From Pedobacter insulae (GTDB lineage: Bacteria > Bacteroidota > Bacteroidia > Sphingobacteriales > Sphingobacteriaceae), in assembly GCF_900113525.1 (NCBI RefSeq), contig NZ_FOPP01000014.1, positions 1-64,000 of the forward strand: DNA of 64,000 nt, given 5' to 3'. A program made the translations under genes and the position numbers. The notes under the pieces were generated by a model that saw nothing but the letters and a program-made list of their open reading frames with translations, did not search any database and had not been told where the DNA came from. Below are positions 53,893 to 62,854 of the stretch, one piece after another (position 1 is the first letter of the stretch; every line of letters begins with the position of its first letter).

Positions 53893-55509
53893 TTATTTGA
53901 TTTTCTTTTTTGCATACTCCATTGCAGCGGCAACAAATTTAACAAAAAGTGGGTGAGGATTTGCTACTGTCGACTTTAATTCTGGGTGAAATTGTCCCCC
54001 AACGAAAAAAGGATGGTTTTTTAGCTCAATAATTTCTACTAAATTACTATCGGGATTAATACCTGAAGCAATCATTCCTGCATCTTCATATTGTTTTAAA
54101 TACTCGCTGTTAAACTCATAGCGATGTCTATGCCTTTCAGAAATGTGTTGTTTTCCATAAGCAGCATATGCTTTTGTGCCTTTTTTAATATCACATGGAT
54201 ATGCACCTAAACGCATGGTGCCTCCCTTGGATGTGATATTTTTTTGTTCTTCCATCATATTAATTACCTGATGGGCAGAATTTTCATCTATTTCTGAAGT
54301 ATTTGCATTTTTAAGTCCTAATACGTTTCTACCAAATTCGATTACCGCGCATTGCATACCAAGGCAAATTCCAAAGAAAGGAATTTCATTTTGTCTCACA
54401 AATTTAATGGCTTCAATTTTTCCTTCAATACCTCTGCTTCCAAAACCCGGGGCGACTAACACTCCTTGTAAATGCCCTAATTTTTCAGCTACATTATCTG
54501 GGTAGATGCTTTCTGAAGGAATATATTCTACACGTACCTTACATTCATTTTTCGCGCCTGCGTGAATAAAGGCTTCCGAAATTGATTTATAAGCGTCTGG
54601 TAATTCAACATACTTTCCAACCAAACCAATGCGCACATCAGCTGTAGGATTTTTTAATCTACCTAAGAAATCTTTCCAGCTTTCCATGTCTGGTTCGTTT
54701 TTAGCAGGTAATTTTAATTTACTCAATACCGTTTTGTCCAATTGCTCTTTCATCATCAATAACGGTACGCTATAAATTGAAGAAGCATCAATCGATTCGA
54801 TTACCGCATTTACATTCACATTACAGAATAAGGCGATTTTTTTACGGATATCAGCGCTAATATGATGTTCGGTACGACATACTAAAATATCTGGTTGGAT
54901 CCCATATTCTAATAAGGCTTTAACGGAGTGTTGAGTTGGTTTAGTTTTTAATTCTCCGGCAGCAGCTAAGAAAGGAATTAAGGTTAAATGGATTACAATC
55001 GCATTGGAAGAACCTTCTTCCCATTTAAACTGACGTACAGCCTCAATAAATGGAAGCGATTCAATATCGCCAACAGTACCACCTAACTCAGTAATTACAA
55101 TATCATAATTACCAGAATCGCCTAAGATGCGCATATTGCGCTTAATTTCATCTGTAATATGTGGTACCACTTGTACCGTTTTACCCAAGTAATCTCCTTG
55201 TCTTTCTTTGTTGATTACATTTTGGTAGATACGACCTGTAGTGATGTTATTAGCCTGAGTAGTTGGTGCATTTAAGAATCTTTCATAATGACCAAGATCT
55301 AAATCTGTTTCTGCGCCGTCTTCCGTAACATAGCATTCGCCATGTTCGTAGGGGTTCAATGTTCCAGGATCAATATTGATGTAGGGATCAAATTTTTGGA
55401 TGGTTACCCGGTAACCTCTAGCTTGTAAAAGTTTGGCTAATGAAGCGGAGATGATGCCCTTACCTAATGAGGAAGTAACACCGCCCGTAACAAAAATATA
55501 CTTAGTCAT
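53893..55509 (-). CDS. pyrG: CTP synthase
   Basis: The 538-residue protein has the synthetase N-terminus KYIFVTGGVTSSLGKGIISAS and the glutaminase domain with nucleophile GICLGMQCAVIEF and the His-Glu pair in GGQFHPELKS. It converts UTP to CTP with glutamine. Full length, with a strong match to the family pattern. Confidence 0.97.
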   Translation of the reverse strand: MTKYIFVTGGVTSSLGKGIISASLAKLLQARGYRVTIQKFDPYINIDPGTLNPYEHGECYVTEDGAETDLDLGHYERFLNAPTTQANNITTGRIYQNVINKERQGDYLGKTVQVVPHITDEIKRNMRILGDSGNYDIVITELGGTVGDIESLPFIEAVRQFKWEEGSSNAIVIHLTLIPFLAAAGELKTKPTQHSVKALLEYGIQPDILVCRTEHHISADIRKKIALFCNVNVNAVIESIDASSIYSVPLLMMKEQLDKTVLSKLKLPAKNEPDMESWKDFLGRLKNPTADVRIGLVGKYVELPDAYKSISEAFIHAGAKNECKVRVEYIPSESIYPDNVAEKLGHLQGVLVAPGFGSRGIEGKIEAIKFVRQNEIPFFGICLGMQCAVIEFGRNVLGLKNANTSEIDENSAHQVINMMEEQKNITSKGGTMRLGAYPCDIKKGTKAYAAYGKQHISERHRHRYEFNSEYLKQYEDAGMIASGINPDSNLVEIIELKNHPFFVGGQFHPELKSTVANPHPLFVKFVAAAMEYAKKKIK

Positions 55510-55652
55510 GTTTGTGAGTTTGTGAAATTAATCAGGTGTTTTACGCCTTTTTAATTGTTTTTGTACGGGATACAAAGGTACACAAATATTCGACTTTGTA
55601 ATTAAAAATTGAATAAATATTAGTGGCTTGAAAGTCAGTAGGTAAGGAATAA

Positions 55653-55678
55653 TGACCATGACCTACTGGTCATGGTCA
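55653..55678 (-). terminator. Hairpin after the GH16 gene
   Basis: TGACCATGACC (55653-55663) and GGTCATGGTCA (55668-55678) form a perfect 11-base stem with a 4-base loop, 11 bases beyond the GH16 stop. No clear U tract follows, so factor-dependent termination or mRNA protection is also possible. Confidence 0.5.
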
Positions 55679-55688
55679 AAGATTCAAT

Positions 55689-56564
55689 TTACTTTTCTAT
55701 CATTTTAAAATATTTTACATAGTCTATTTCAAATTTCTGCGGAAATATTGAATCATCTATTCCCTGGGCACCGCCCCAATCGCCACCCACTGCCAAGTTC
55801 AATAACAAGTGGAATCGTTTGTCGAAAGGCCAAGCTTTATAGCCTGTTCCTTCATTTACAAATTCAAAAACCATGGCATTATCAAAATATCCCCTAACAG
55901 CATAAGGTGTCCAATCTACCCGATAAAGGTGGAAGGCCGTACTCGCATCAGGAATGAGCTTTTTACTGGTTTTTTGGGTATTGATCTTAAAATAATAAGC
56001 TTCTGTATGGGTGCTGAAGTGTACATTGTTCTGGTCGTATCCAACATGTTCCATGATATCTATTTCGCCAGATTTCGGCCAATCTCCGTAGGCTCTATCT
56101 GTTGGTAACATCCATATTGCCGGCCATGTTCCTCTACCGGTTGGAAGCTTAGCTTTTACTTCAAACCTCCCATATAATACATCCAGTTTATTTCTTGTTA
56201 CTAATCGGGTCGACGTATAGGCCATTCCGCTCATGCTTTCCTTTTTAGCGGTTATGGTTAATTTTCCATCTCCGACATTAACATTCGCAATAGAATTGGT
56301 GTAATATTGTTTCTCATTATTTCCCCATCCCGAACCGCCTAAGTCGTAATCCCATTTGCTTGTTTCTGGTAAGCCCGTATAGTCAAACTCATCCACCCAT
56401 GCAGGTGTTGCTTCAAAAGCCCACTGTTTGTCTTCTATAGTAATCGGCTTAGGCGGTAAAATTATCGCTTCATCTTCTTTTTTTGAAGAGCAAGACTGGC
56501 ATGATAATATACAGCCTGCTGAAAGTGCAATAAAGAAATAAAATTGTTTTATTGGAGCAATCAT
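55689..56564 (-). CDS. Glycoside hydrolase family 16 lipoprotein (laminarinase-like)
   Basis: This protein of about 291 residues has a lipoprotein-like signal (FFIALSAGCILSCQSC). The GH16 catalytic motif ExDxxE is present as GEIDIMEHVG. Aromatic substrate residues (YGRFEVKAKLPTGRGTWPAIWMLP) and the final strand GGDWGGAQGIDDSIFP are typical of beta-1,3-glucanase subfamilies. The ATG at 56564 avoids overlap with the upstream gene; an ATG at 56585 is possible. As the only enzyme of this locus it points to laminarin or mixed-linkage beta-glucan. Confidence 0.9.
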   Translation of the reverse strand: MIAPIKQFYFFIALSAGCILSCQSCSSKKEDEAIILPPKPITIEDKQWAFEATPAWVDEFDYTGLPETSKWDYDLGGSGWGNNEKQYYTNSIANVNVGDGKLTITAKKESMSGMAYTSTRLVTRNKLDVLYGRFEVKAKLPTGRGTWPAIWMLPTDRAYGDWPKSGEIDIMEHVGYDQNNVHFSTHTEAYYFKINTQKTSKKLIPDASTAFHLYRVDWTPYAVRGYFDNAMVFEFVNEGTGYKAWPFDKRFHLLLNLAVGGDWGGAQGIDDSIFPQKFEIDYVKYFKMIEK

Positions 56565-56571
56565 TCTGTTT

Positions 56572-57993
56572 TTATTTAAATTCAAAGTCGTCTATATAAA
56601 AAATCCCTGGGTGTGGATGTCCTTCTCCACCTAATTGTACTACAATCTTATCGTATAAGGTTTGCGCGGCAGATCCAGCATAATCAAATTCTAATTGAAC
56701 CCAGGTATTAAACTGTGAAGGTAAAATAGTTTTGACGATTTCAATCTGTGTTTGCCAAGCATTACCACCAAGTAAGGAGTTTTGCAATTTAATGGCAACA
56801 GTAGGTTTCACCTTTGTAAAATCATTAGCACCTGGGATAAATACTTTTAATCGGATTTTGTTTTTTGCTGTCAAATCAAATCGGTAAGGAAGTGTTACGT
56901 TTAAGTTTCCATACTGACCTTCATCACCTGTTCTTTTTTCATAATAGCCCACCTTAGCCGATGTATTTACAGGGAACTTCAACGGATTGTCATAAGCTCT
57001 AACATAATCCATGTTTTCAGCTCCCCACGTAAATGTAGTTGGATTTTGAAAATCATCCGTTAAGTTGGCCGGCTGTATTGGTTTTTGAACAGGAGGCACG
57101 ACAGGACGCGTAAATCCTTTTCTAATTAGTTTTAAATACCACGCATTACCTGCATTCGATTTATCGCCACTGCGCAGCCACATTTCATCAGCAGTAAGCG
57201 ATAGAATTTGATATTGTGATACACCTAAATAATAACTGATAAAGCCGTTGTTACTAATGTTAATATATTTGGTATCCCCTGAGCTGCTTAACACCCAGCC
57301 TAAGTTAGTAGGAGGTGTGTAATTTACAGTTGGATCATCAGAGCCGGTTGGTCCACCAATTCCGGGCGCGTTTGAAGCATTTGCAAAGGTAGTTCCATTG
57401 TTAACATACGTGTACTTTAAGCCTGTTGCTGTCATTGCAAAAGTCATTTCGTCATCGTAGAACCCGTTGCTGGCTTTTTCATTTGGCCCTGCCTGATACC
57501 AATCTGGAAACTGCGAAGTGATAGGCCCAACACCCAGGTGACCTTGTTCGGTTTTATCAATAATCCAAGTTTTACCAGTGGGGTTAGTCAATCCACCTGA
57601 GAGCAACACATACGCTGGATCGCTTAGCATGGCAGGGTTTGTATTAGCAATGGTAATCGTTTTGGTTGTTGAGACGCTACCACCTGCGGCCAATACTGTT
57701 AATTTAACTGTGTACGTTCCTGCTAAGGGGTAAGAAGCTTGTACCTCTTTGCCATTGCTTGATGAGCCATTGCCGAAATCCCAGTTTGCATTAATACCAT
57801 TATACTCGCTTTTGAACGAAATAATATTTGGATTGGTAGCAGTAGGAGTAGCAGTGAATTGTATCGCAGAAGCTTCAGGTGCTGTCCCTAATACTCCCAT
57901 TACTTCGTCTTTTTTACAAGAGGCGAAAATACTTAACATCATTCCCAGAGAGATCCAGATTGATGTTTTAATTTTATGATTAAATGTTTTCAT
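56572..57993 (-). CDS. PKD-domain surface glycan-binding lipoprotein
   Basis: The 473-residue protein has a lipoprotein signal ending LSIFASCKKD. A PKD domain occupies about residues 45-118 (NWDFGNGSSSNGKE, YPLAGTYTVKLTV). A central region (about 130-290) of the kind described in GH16 loci follows. The C-terminal jelly-roll domain (about 310-473) looks like a carbohydrate-binding module and ends GIFYIDDFEFK. It follows susD and precedes GH16, which is the position of a SusE/SusF-like glycan-binding protein. Confidence 0.8.
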   Translation of the reverse strand: MKTFNHKIKTSIWISLGMMLSIFASCKKDEVMGVLGTAPEASAIQFTATPTATNPNIISFKSEYNGINANWDFGNGSSSNGKEVQASYPLAGTYTVKLTVLAAGGSVSTTKTITIANTNPAMLSDPAYVLLSGGLTNPTGKTWIIDKTEQGHLGVGPITSQFPDWYQAGPNEKASNGFYDDEMTFAMTATGLKYTYVNNGTTFANASNAPGIGGPTGSDDPTVNYTPPTNLGWVLSSSGDTKYINISNNGFISYYLGVSQYQILSLTADEMWLRSGDKSNAGNAWYLKLIRKGFTRPVVPPVQKPIQPANLTDDFQNPTTFTWGAENMDYVRAYDNPLKFPVNTSAKVGYYEKRTGDEGQYGNLNVTLPYRFDLTAKNKIRLKVFIPGANDFTKVKPTVAIKLQNSLLGGNAWQTQIEIVKTILPSQFNTWVQLEFDYAGSAAQTLYDKIVVQLGGEGHPHPGIFYIDDFEFK

Positions 57994-58003
57994 TGTTTAA
58001 GGA

Positions 58004-59512
58004 TTAATAGCCAGGATTTTGTTTGATAACACCTTTCGTAACATCTATTTCAGTTTGAGGAATAGGTAAATATTCACTCTTACCAGCTTTATAGCCTAGA
58101 GGCCCTAAAACAGCAACCGCTTTCCCAGTACGCACTAAGTCAAAGAAGCGATGCCCTTCTGTTGCCAACTCTAACCTTCGCTCAGCGTAAATATTATCTA
58201 AAGTAGCTGGTATAGAAGCTAAGCCAACTCTGGCTCTTACGGCATCTAATAATTCTTTAGCTCGTGTGGCGCTACCGCCGCTTCTCAATAATGCCTCTGC
58301 TTGCATTAAATACGTATCAGCCAGCCTGATCTCAATTTCGTTGATTGGCCAGTTTTGCTCAGGTGTACCAATTGTTGAACGATATGCTTTGAGAGGTGCA
58401 TATTTTTTAATGAAGTAATCAGTGTTTTGATAGCGCGCATTATAAGTAGCACCAGTAGCTTTTAAAGCTTTACCATCAATAATTGTAGCGGCAAACCGCG
58501 GATCATTTTTTAGCGCGTTTACTAAATCTAATGTCACCGGGCAAAAGCCCCAACCACTTGAATAGGTGTCACCTACATAAGAATCCATTCCTATAAACTG
58601 CGTACCAACATTTCCTTCACCGCCATTAATCCATCCCCAGTCTCCCCATGCAGCATTATTTGAATGCGGGATTTCAAGAATTGATTCTGAATTAAATTTA
58701 TTTGACGGATTAAAAATTTCGGCATAGTCGGTTACTAACGAATAGCCATATGGATTTCCCACTCTATTGATATCTTCAAATAAAGTAGCTGCTTCTGCCA
58801 ATTTGGTATTGTCATTTTGGAACAACAGTACTTTTGCCAATTGCGCTTTTGCAGCACCCAGTGATATTCTTCCTTTTTCTGCAGCACTCACAACTGGTGG
58901 CAAACCTGTTAGTGCATCTCTCAAGTCTTTCTCTATCTGTGCATATACTTGGGCAGGGGTTGATTGTGTTTGCGTATATAGCTCACTTGGGGTAAGTTCT
59001 TTAAGGATCAGTGGAACATTGCCAAACCATCTTACCAAATCAAAGTAGAAGTAGGCTCTTAAAAATTTAGCTTCGGCTACTGCTCGTGATTTAAATCCGG
59101 CGCTTAAAACCGTTGATTTCTCAATTTTGCTTAAAATTAAATTTGCCCGATTAATTCCGCTAAAATTCTTGTTCCACAATCCGCCTTGCGGACCCACAAA
59201 GGAGCTCATGTTAAAGTTGTCATAGGCTACCCAGTTAGGCTGATCTGATGCACTACTTCCACCAGCCCAGCAATCATCTGATGCGGCACTTAATAGTGGC
59301 ATTTTCATGGTGTAGCCTCCTGTGGTTCCCCACTGCATTACATCATATACCGAGATTACTCCCTGCATCATTTCAGTTTCATTTTTGTAAAAATTATCTT
59401 CTAAAGTTGTTCCTCTTGGTGTTAACTCAAGGAAATCTTTTTTGCAGGATACAAAAATTAGCAACATCGCAACTATTGCGACCGTACTTTTTATGTTTTT
59501 ATTTCTCATCAT
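58004..59512 (-). CDS. SusD/RagB family lipoprotein of the GH16 locus
   Basis: The 502-residue protein has a lipoprotein signal (VAMLLIFVSC), the opening KKDFLELTPRGTTLEDNFY, the TPR core EAKFLRAYFYFDLVRWFGNVP, and the C-terminal signature RRLELATEGHRFFDLVRTGKAV. It starts 8 bases after susC and works with it in glycan capture. Confidence 0.94.
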   Translation of the reverse strand: MMRNKNIKSTVAIVAMLLIFVSCKKDFLELTPRGTTLEDNFYKNETEMMQGVISVYDVMQWGTTGGYTMKMPLLSAASDDCWAGGSSASDQPNWVAYDNFNMSSFVGPQGGLWNKNFSGINRANLILSKIEKSTVLSAGFKSRAVAEAKFLRAYFYFDLVRWFGNVPLILKELTPSELYTQTQSTPAQVYAQIEKDLRDALTGLPPVVSAAEKGRISLGAAKAQLAKVLLFQNDNTKLAEAATLFEDINRVGNPYGYSLVTDYAEIFNPSNKFNSESILEIPHSNNAAWGDWGWINGGEGNVGTQFIGMDSYVGDTYSSGWGFCPVTLDLVNALKNDPRFAATIIDGKALKATGATYNARYQNTDYFIKKYAPLKAYRSTIGTPEQNWPINEIEIRLADTYLMQAEALLRSGGSATRAKELLDAVRARVGLASIPATLDNIYAERRLELATEGHRFFDLVRTGKAVAVLGPLGYKAGKSEYLPIPQTEIDVTKGVIKQNPGY

Positions 59513-59520
59513 TATAATTA

Positions 59521-62500
59521 TTAAAAACCAACATTTAAACCAGCATAAAATGTTCTTGCTTGTGGGTAAAATCCACGGTCTATGCCATAGCTTCCGCCGC
59601 CAATTTCAGGGTCATAACCTTTATATTTAGTAAATGTTACCAAGTTGTTGGCCATTAAATAGAATCTAATTTTATTGATTCCAGCTTTCTTAGTTAACGT
59701 ATTTGGTAAGGTATATCCTACTTGTAAAGTTTTAATTCTGAAATAGGCCCCGTCTTCCAAGAAAAGGCTTGAGGATCTGCTATAATTGTTATTAGAATCG
59801 TCTAATGTAAGTCGAGGCATCGTATTACTCGTTCCTTCGCCTGTCCATCTGCTTAAAATGTCTGTGGTATAATTTGATGCTGGTAAGTCAAATCTTCTCA
59901 AAGCGTTAAAGATTTGGTTTCCACTTACCCCTTGACCTAAAACAACCATGTCAAAGCCTTTATAAGCTGCATTGAAAGTTATTCCGTAGGTGAAGTCTGG
60001 GGTTGGGTTACCAATCACCTCTCTATCATCTGCATCAATTTTTCCATCATTATTAATATCTGCGAATCTTATGTCTCCAGGTTTAGCATTTGGCTGAAGT
60101 AAGCTGCCGGCAGCATTTTTATAATTATTGATATCGGTTTGATTTTGAAATAAACCTTCATTTCTATAGCCAAAGAATGAACCAATTGGATAACCTAATT
60201 TTGTTCTGGTAACTTCTAAACCTTGCGGTGTAATTTTTTGACCTTCCAGAAATTCTTTTTCAGCACCTAGGAATACAATATTGTTTTTTACGAAGGAGCC
60301 ATTCGCTGCAACACGGAAGGAGAAATCTCCAAGCTTTTTATTGTAGCCCAATTCTAATTCAAAACCTTTGTTCGTTAGATCTGCAATATTACCTATCGGT
60401 CCGTTATTGCCTACATAACCTGGTACAGCGATTTGCAAAAGCATTCCCGTTGTTTTTTTGTTGTACCAGTTTGCCGTTAAACTTATATTAGAGAACAAGG
60501 TGGCATCTAAACCTATATCAGCCGAGGATGTTTCTTCCCATTGTAAGTCTGGATTTGAGAGGGCATCTGGACTAACACCAATGTTTAAACCTGCTGAAGT
60601 ACCCAATGTATAGTTTCTTCCGCCGCTTACTGTTGAAATATACCTGAAATCTCCAATTTGATCGTTACCGGTAATGCCATAAGATCCTCTAATTTTCAAG
60701 AAGTTAACAATGTTGTTTTGAGGAAAAAAGCCCTCTTTTGTAACCACCCATCCTGCAGATCCTGAAGGGAAAATACCATATTTGTTATTTGATCCAAAAC
60801 GGGATGAACCGTCTCTACGAATAATACCCGTGAATAGGTATTTCTCATTAAAATCGTAAGTTAAACGAGCAAATGCTGAATTTAACGTGTTTAAATATTC
60901 ACCGCCGCCAAAATCTCTATTTTCTTTAGGAACGGAGAATCCAAGAGATGCATCTTTTAAATTATCTACTGGTAAGCCCTGAAGTGATCCACTGTGCAAC
61001 TCCCCTTTATTTTTCTGAGCTGAGTAGCCAATTAAGGCTGTGAAGTTATGGTTTTGGATAGATTTCTGGTAACTGATTGTGTTTTCTAACGACCAAAATA
61101 AGCCTCTATTTGAGTTTCTGCTGTAGGTATTAACTGTGGTACTAAAGGTTGGACTTAAGTAATGAATGGGTGTAAATCCTTCTCCGCCCCAGAAAGCTAA
61201 GTCCACACCGCCTTGTGAACGTATTTTTAATCCTTTGATAAGTTCTACTTCTACAAAGGCATTACCTACTACTTTATCAGACCAGCCTCTCCCTTGTGCT
61301 ACAGCTAATGCTGCAATAGGATTTAAGATTTCAGATTGTGCAATCCCTTCAGAAATCCCATATGGAAGACCTTGAGAATTCCTCACAACTGGTTGATTGG
61401 AGTAGGGAGGTGCATTATACTTGGCCGGATTTGTTTCTATCAAGGGAGTAATTGGGTCCATATTGATTGCCCGGCCTAATGGCGATCCATATTCGGTATT
61501 GGTACCAACGCCAATAGAATTTGTTCTGGTATAGCCGATATTCTGACCAAATTTAATCCCTTTTGTAATTTGATGCTCTGAATTAAAGCGAGCTGTAAAC
61601 CTTTTATATTGCGAATTGCTTGTTGCCACAATTCCATCTTGATCGAAATAACCAAATGAACTGTAGTAGGTAGATTTTTCATTACCTCCGGCAATACTTA
61701 ATTCGTGGTTTTGAACTTTCGCATTGTCATTAAATACCGCTGCCTGCCAATCAGTTCCAACTCCATATTGCGATGGATTAGGGAATCGTGGGGTAACTAG
61801 GTTTGGCGTTCTAGCGTATTCTGCCTCATTGTATAAGGTAGCAAATTGGGTTGCATTTAAGAGTTCCAGTTTTCTTACTGGTGCTTGTGTACCTAAATAA
61901 GTATGATAGTTAACATTCATTTTTCCGTTTCTACTTCCTTTTTTAGTGGAAACGATGATTACCCCATTTGCAGCTCTCGCTCCATAAATAGCAGCAGAGG
62001 CAGCATCTTTTAAAACTTCAATAGATTCAATGTCCGCCTGATTAAGATAGTCAATACCTCCACCAACTTGCACACCATCTACAATATATAAAACTTCACT
62101 ATTATTTATTGAGGTGGTACCCCTTACTCGTAAGGTAGCGCCATCTCCAGGTTGTCCGGAGCCAGTAGTAATAGTTAAACCTGAGGTACGGCCTTGTAAT
62201 GATTGTTCGATTCGGGTAACAGGCATGTTTTCTAAATCCGATGCTTTAACCTGAGAGATTGCGCCCGTCACAACACTTTTCTTTTGGGTTCCATATCCCA
62301 CTACTACAATTTCTGATAAAGCGCCCACTTCATCTACCATTTGAATATTAATCGGCTGATTATTATTTACAGTGAACGTTTGGTTAGCTAAACCAATTTG
62401 AGAAAAAACGAGCACGGTGCCGGTTTTAGGTACCCGGATGCTAAATCTTCCATCAGCATTAGTGGCTACACCCGTTTTAGCACCTTGGATGACAACAGAG

Positions 62501-62628
62501 ACACCCGGTAACGGCGAGCCGTCACTTTTGGCAGTTACTCTTCCTGATACATCTATTTCCTGAGCCCACGCACTGGCCGAAAAAAGTAGGGAAAACAGTA
62601 AAAGAATGAACGTAGATTTTCCTTTCAT
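59521..62628 (-). CDS. SusC/RagA family TonB-dependent transporter of the GH16 locus
   Basis: The 1035-residue protein has a signal peptide ending SAWAQ and a carboxypeptidase-regulatory-like domain (VSGRVTAKSDGSPLPGVSVV). The linker IVVVGYGTQKKSVVTGAIS leads to a plug with EQSLQGRTSGLTITTGSGQP and EVLYIVDGVQV. The barrel ends TFYAGLNVGF. It is the first gene of the four-gene minus-strand locus and is divergent from the sensor gene. Confidence 0.95.
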   Translation of the reverse strand: MKGKSTFILLLFSLLFSASAWAQEIDVSGRVTAKSDGSPLPGVSVVIQGAKTGVATNADGRFSIRVPKTGTVLVFSQIGLANQTFTVNNNQPINIQMVDEVGALSEIVVVGYGTQKKSVVTGAISQVKASDLENMPVTRIEQSLQGRTSGLTITTGSGQPGDGATLRVRGTTSINNSEVLYIVDGVQVGGGIDYLNQADIESIEVLKDAASAAIYGARAANGVIIVSTKKGSRNGKMNVNYHTYLGTQAPVRKLELLNATQFATLYNEAEYARTPNLVTPRFPNPSQYGVGTDWQAAVFNDNAKVQNHELSIAGGNEKSTYYSSFGYFDQDGIVATSNSQYKRFTARFNSEHQITKGIKFGQNIGYTRTNSIGVGTNTEYGSPLGRAINMDPITPLIETNPAKYNAPPYSNQPVVRNSQGLPYGISEGIAQSEILNPIAALAVAQGRGWSDKVVGNAFVEVELIKGLKIRSQGGVDLAFWGGEGFTPIHYLSPTFSTTVNTYSRNSNRGLFWSLENTISYQKSIQNHNFTALIGYSAQKNKGELHSGSLQGLPVDNLKDASLGFSVPKENRDFGGGEYLNTLNSAFARLTYDFNEKYLFTGIIRRDGSSRFGSNNKYGIFPSGSAGWVVTKEGFFPQNNIVNFLKIRGSYGITGNDQIGDFRYISTVSGGRNYTLGTSAGLNIGVSPDALSNPDLQWEETSSADIGLDATLFSNISLTANWYNKKTTGMLLQIAVPGYVGNNGPIGNIADLTNKGFELELGYNKKLGDFSFRVAANGSFVKNNIVFLGAEKEFLEGQKITPQGLEVTRTKLGYPIGSFFGYRNEGLFQNQTDINNYKNAAGSLLQPNAKPGDIRFADINNDGKIDADDREVIGNPTPDFTYGITFNAAYKGFDMVVLGQGVSGNQIFNALRRFDLPASNYTTDILSRWTGEGTSNTMPRLTLDDSNNNYSRSSSLFLEDGAYFRIKTLQVGYTLPNTLTKKAGINKIRFYLMANNLVTFTKYKGYDPEIGGGSYGIDRGFYPQARTFYAGLNVGF

Positions 62629-62663
62629 AACAAATAAATTAAGTTTATATTTTGGTTAGTTTT

Positions 62664-62680
62664 TTGCCAATCTTTGGCAA
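62664..62680. promoter_or_regulatory. Inverted repeat in the susC leader
   Basis: TTGCCAA, TCT, TTGGCAA: a perfect 7-base inverted repeat between the putative -7 box (62692-62699) and the susC ATG. It could be an operator or a 5'-UTR hairpin. Confidence 0.35.
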
Positions 62681-62691
62681 CGGTTAATACA

Positions 62692-62699
62692 CAAATATA
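62692..62699 (-). promoter_or_regulatory. -7 box of the susC operon
   Basis: On the minus strand this reads TATATTTG, fitting TAnnTTTG. It lies 63 bases upstream of the susC start. No TTTG at the expected -33 spacing was found. Confidence 0.35.
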
Positions 62700-62854
62700 A
62701 AGCGGCATTTAGCAAAACCGGAAAATGTTCCCCCTACAATACCCATACAAGAACAACTTTTTTCTGCAATTTTGATAAGAATAAGCAATATGTGACCACA
62801 ACAAAGAGAAATTTGCTATCTTCATTATCTTGTATAGGATTTTTTTCTTTGGAC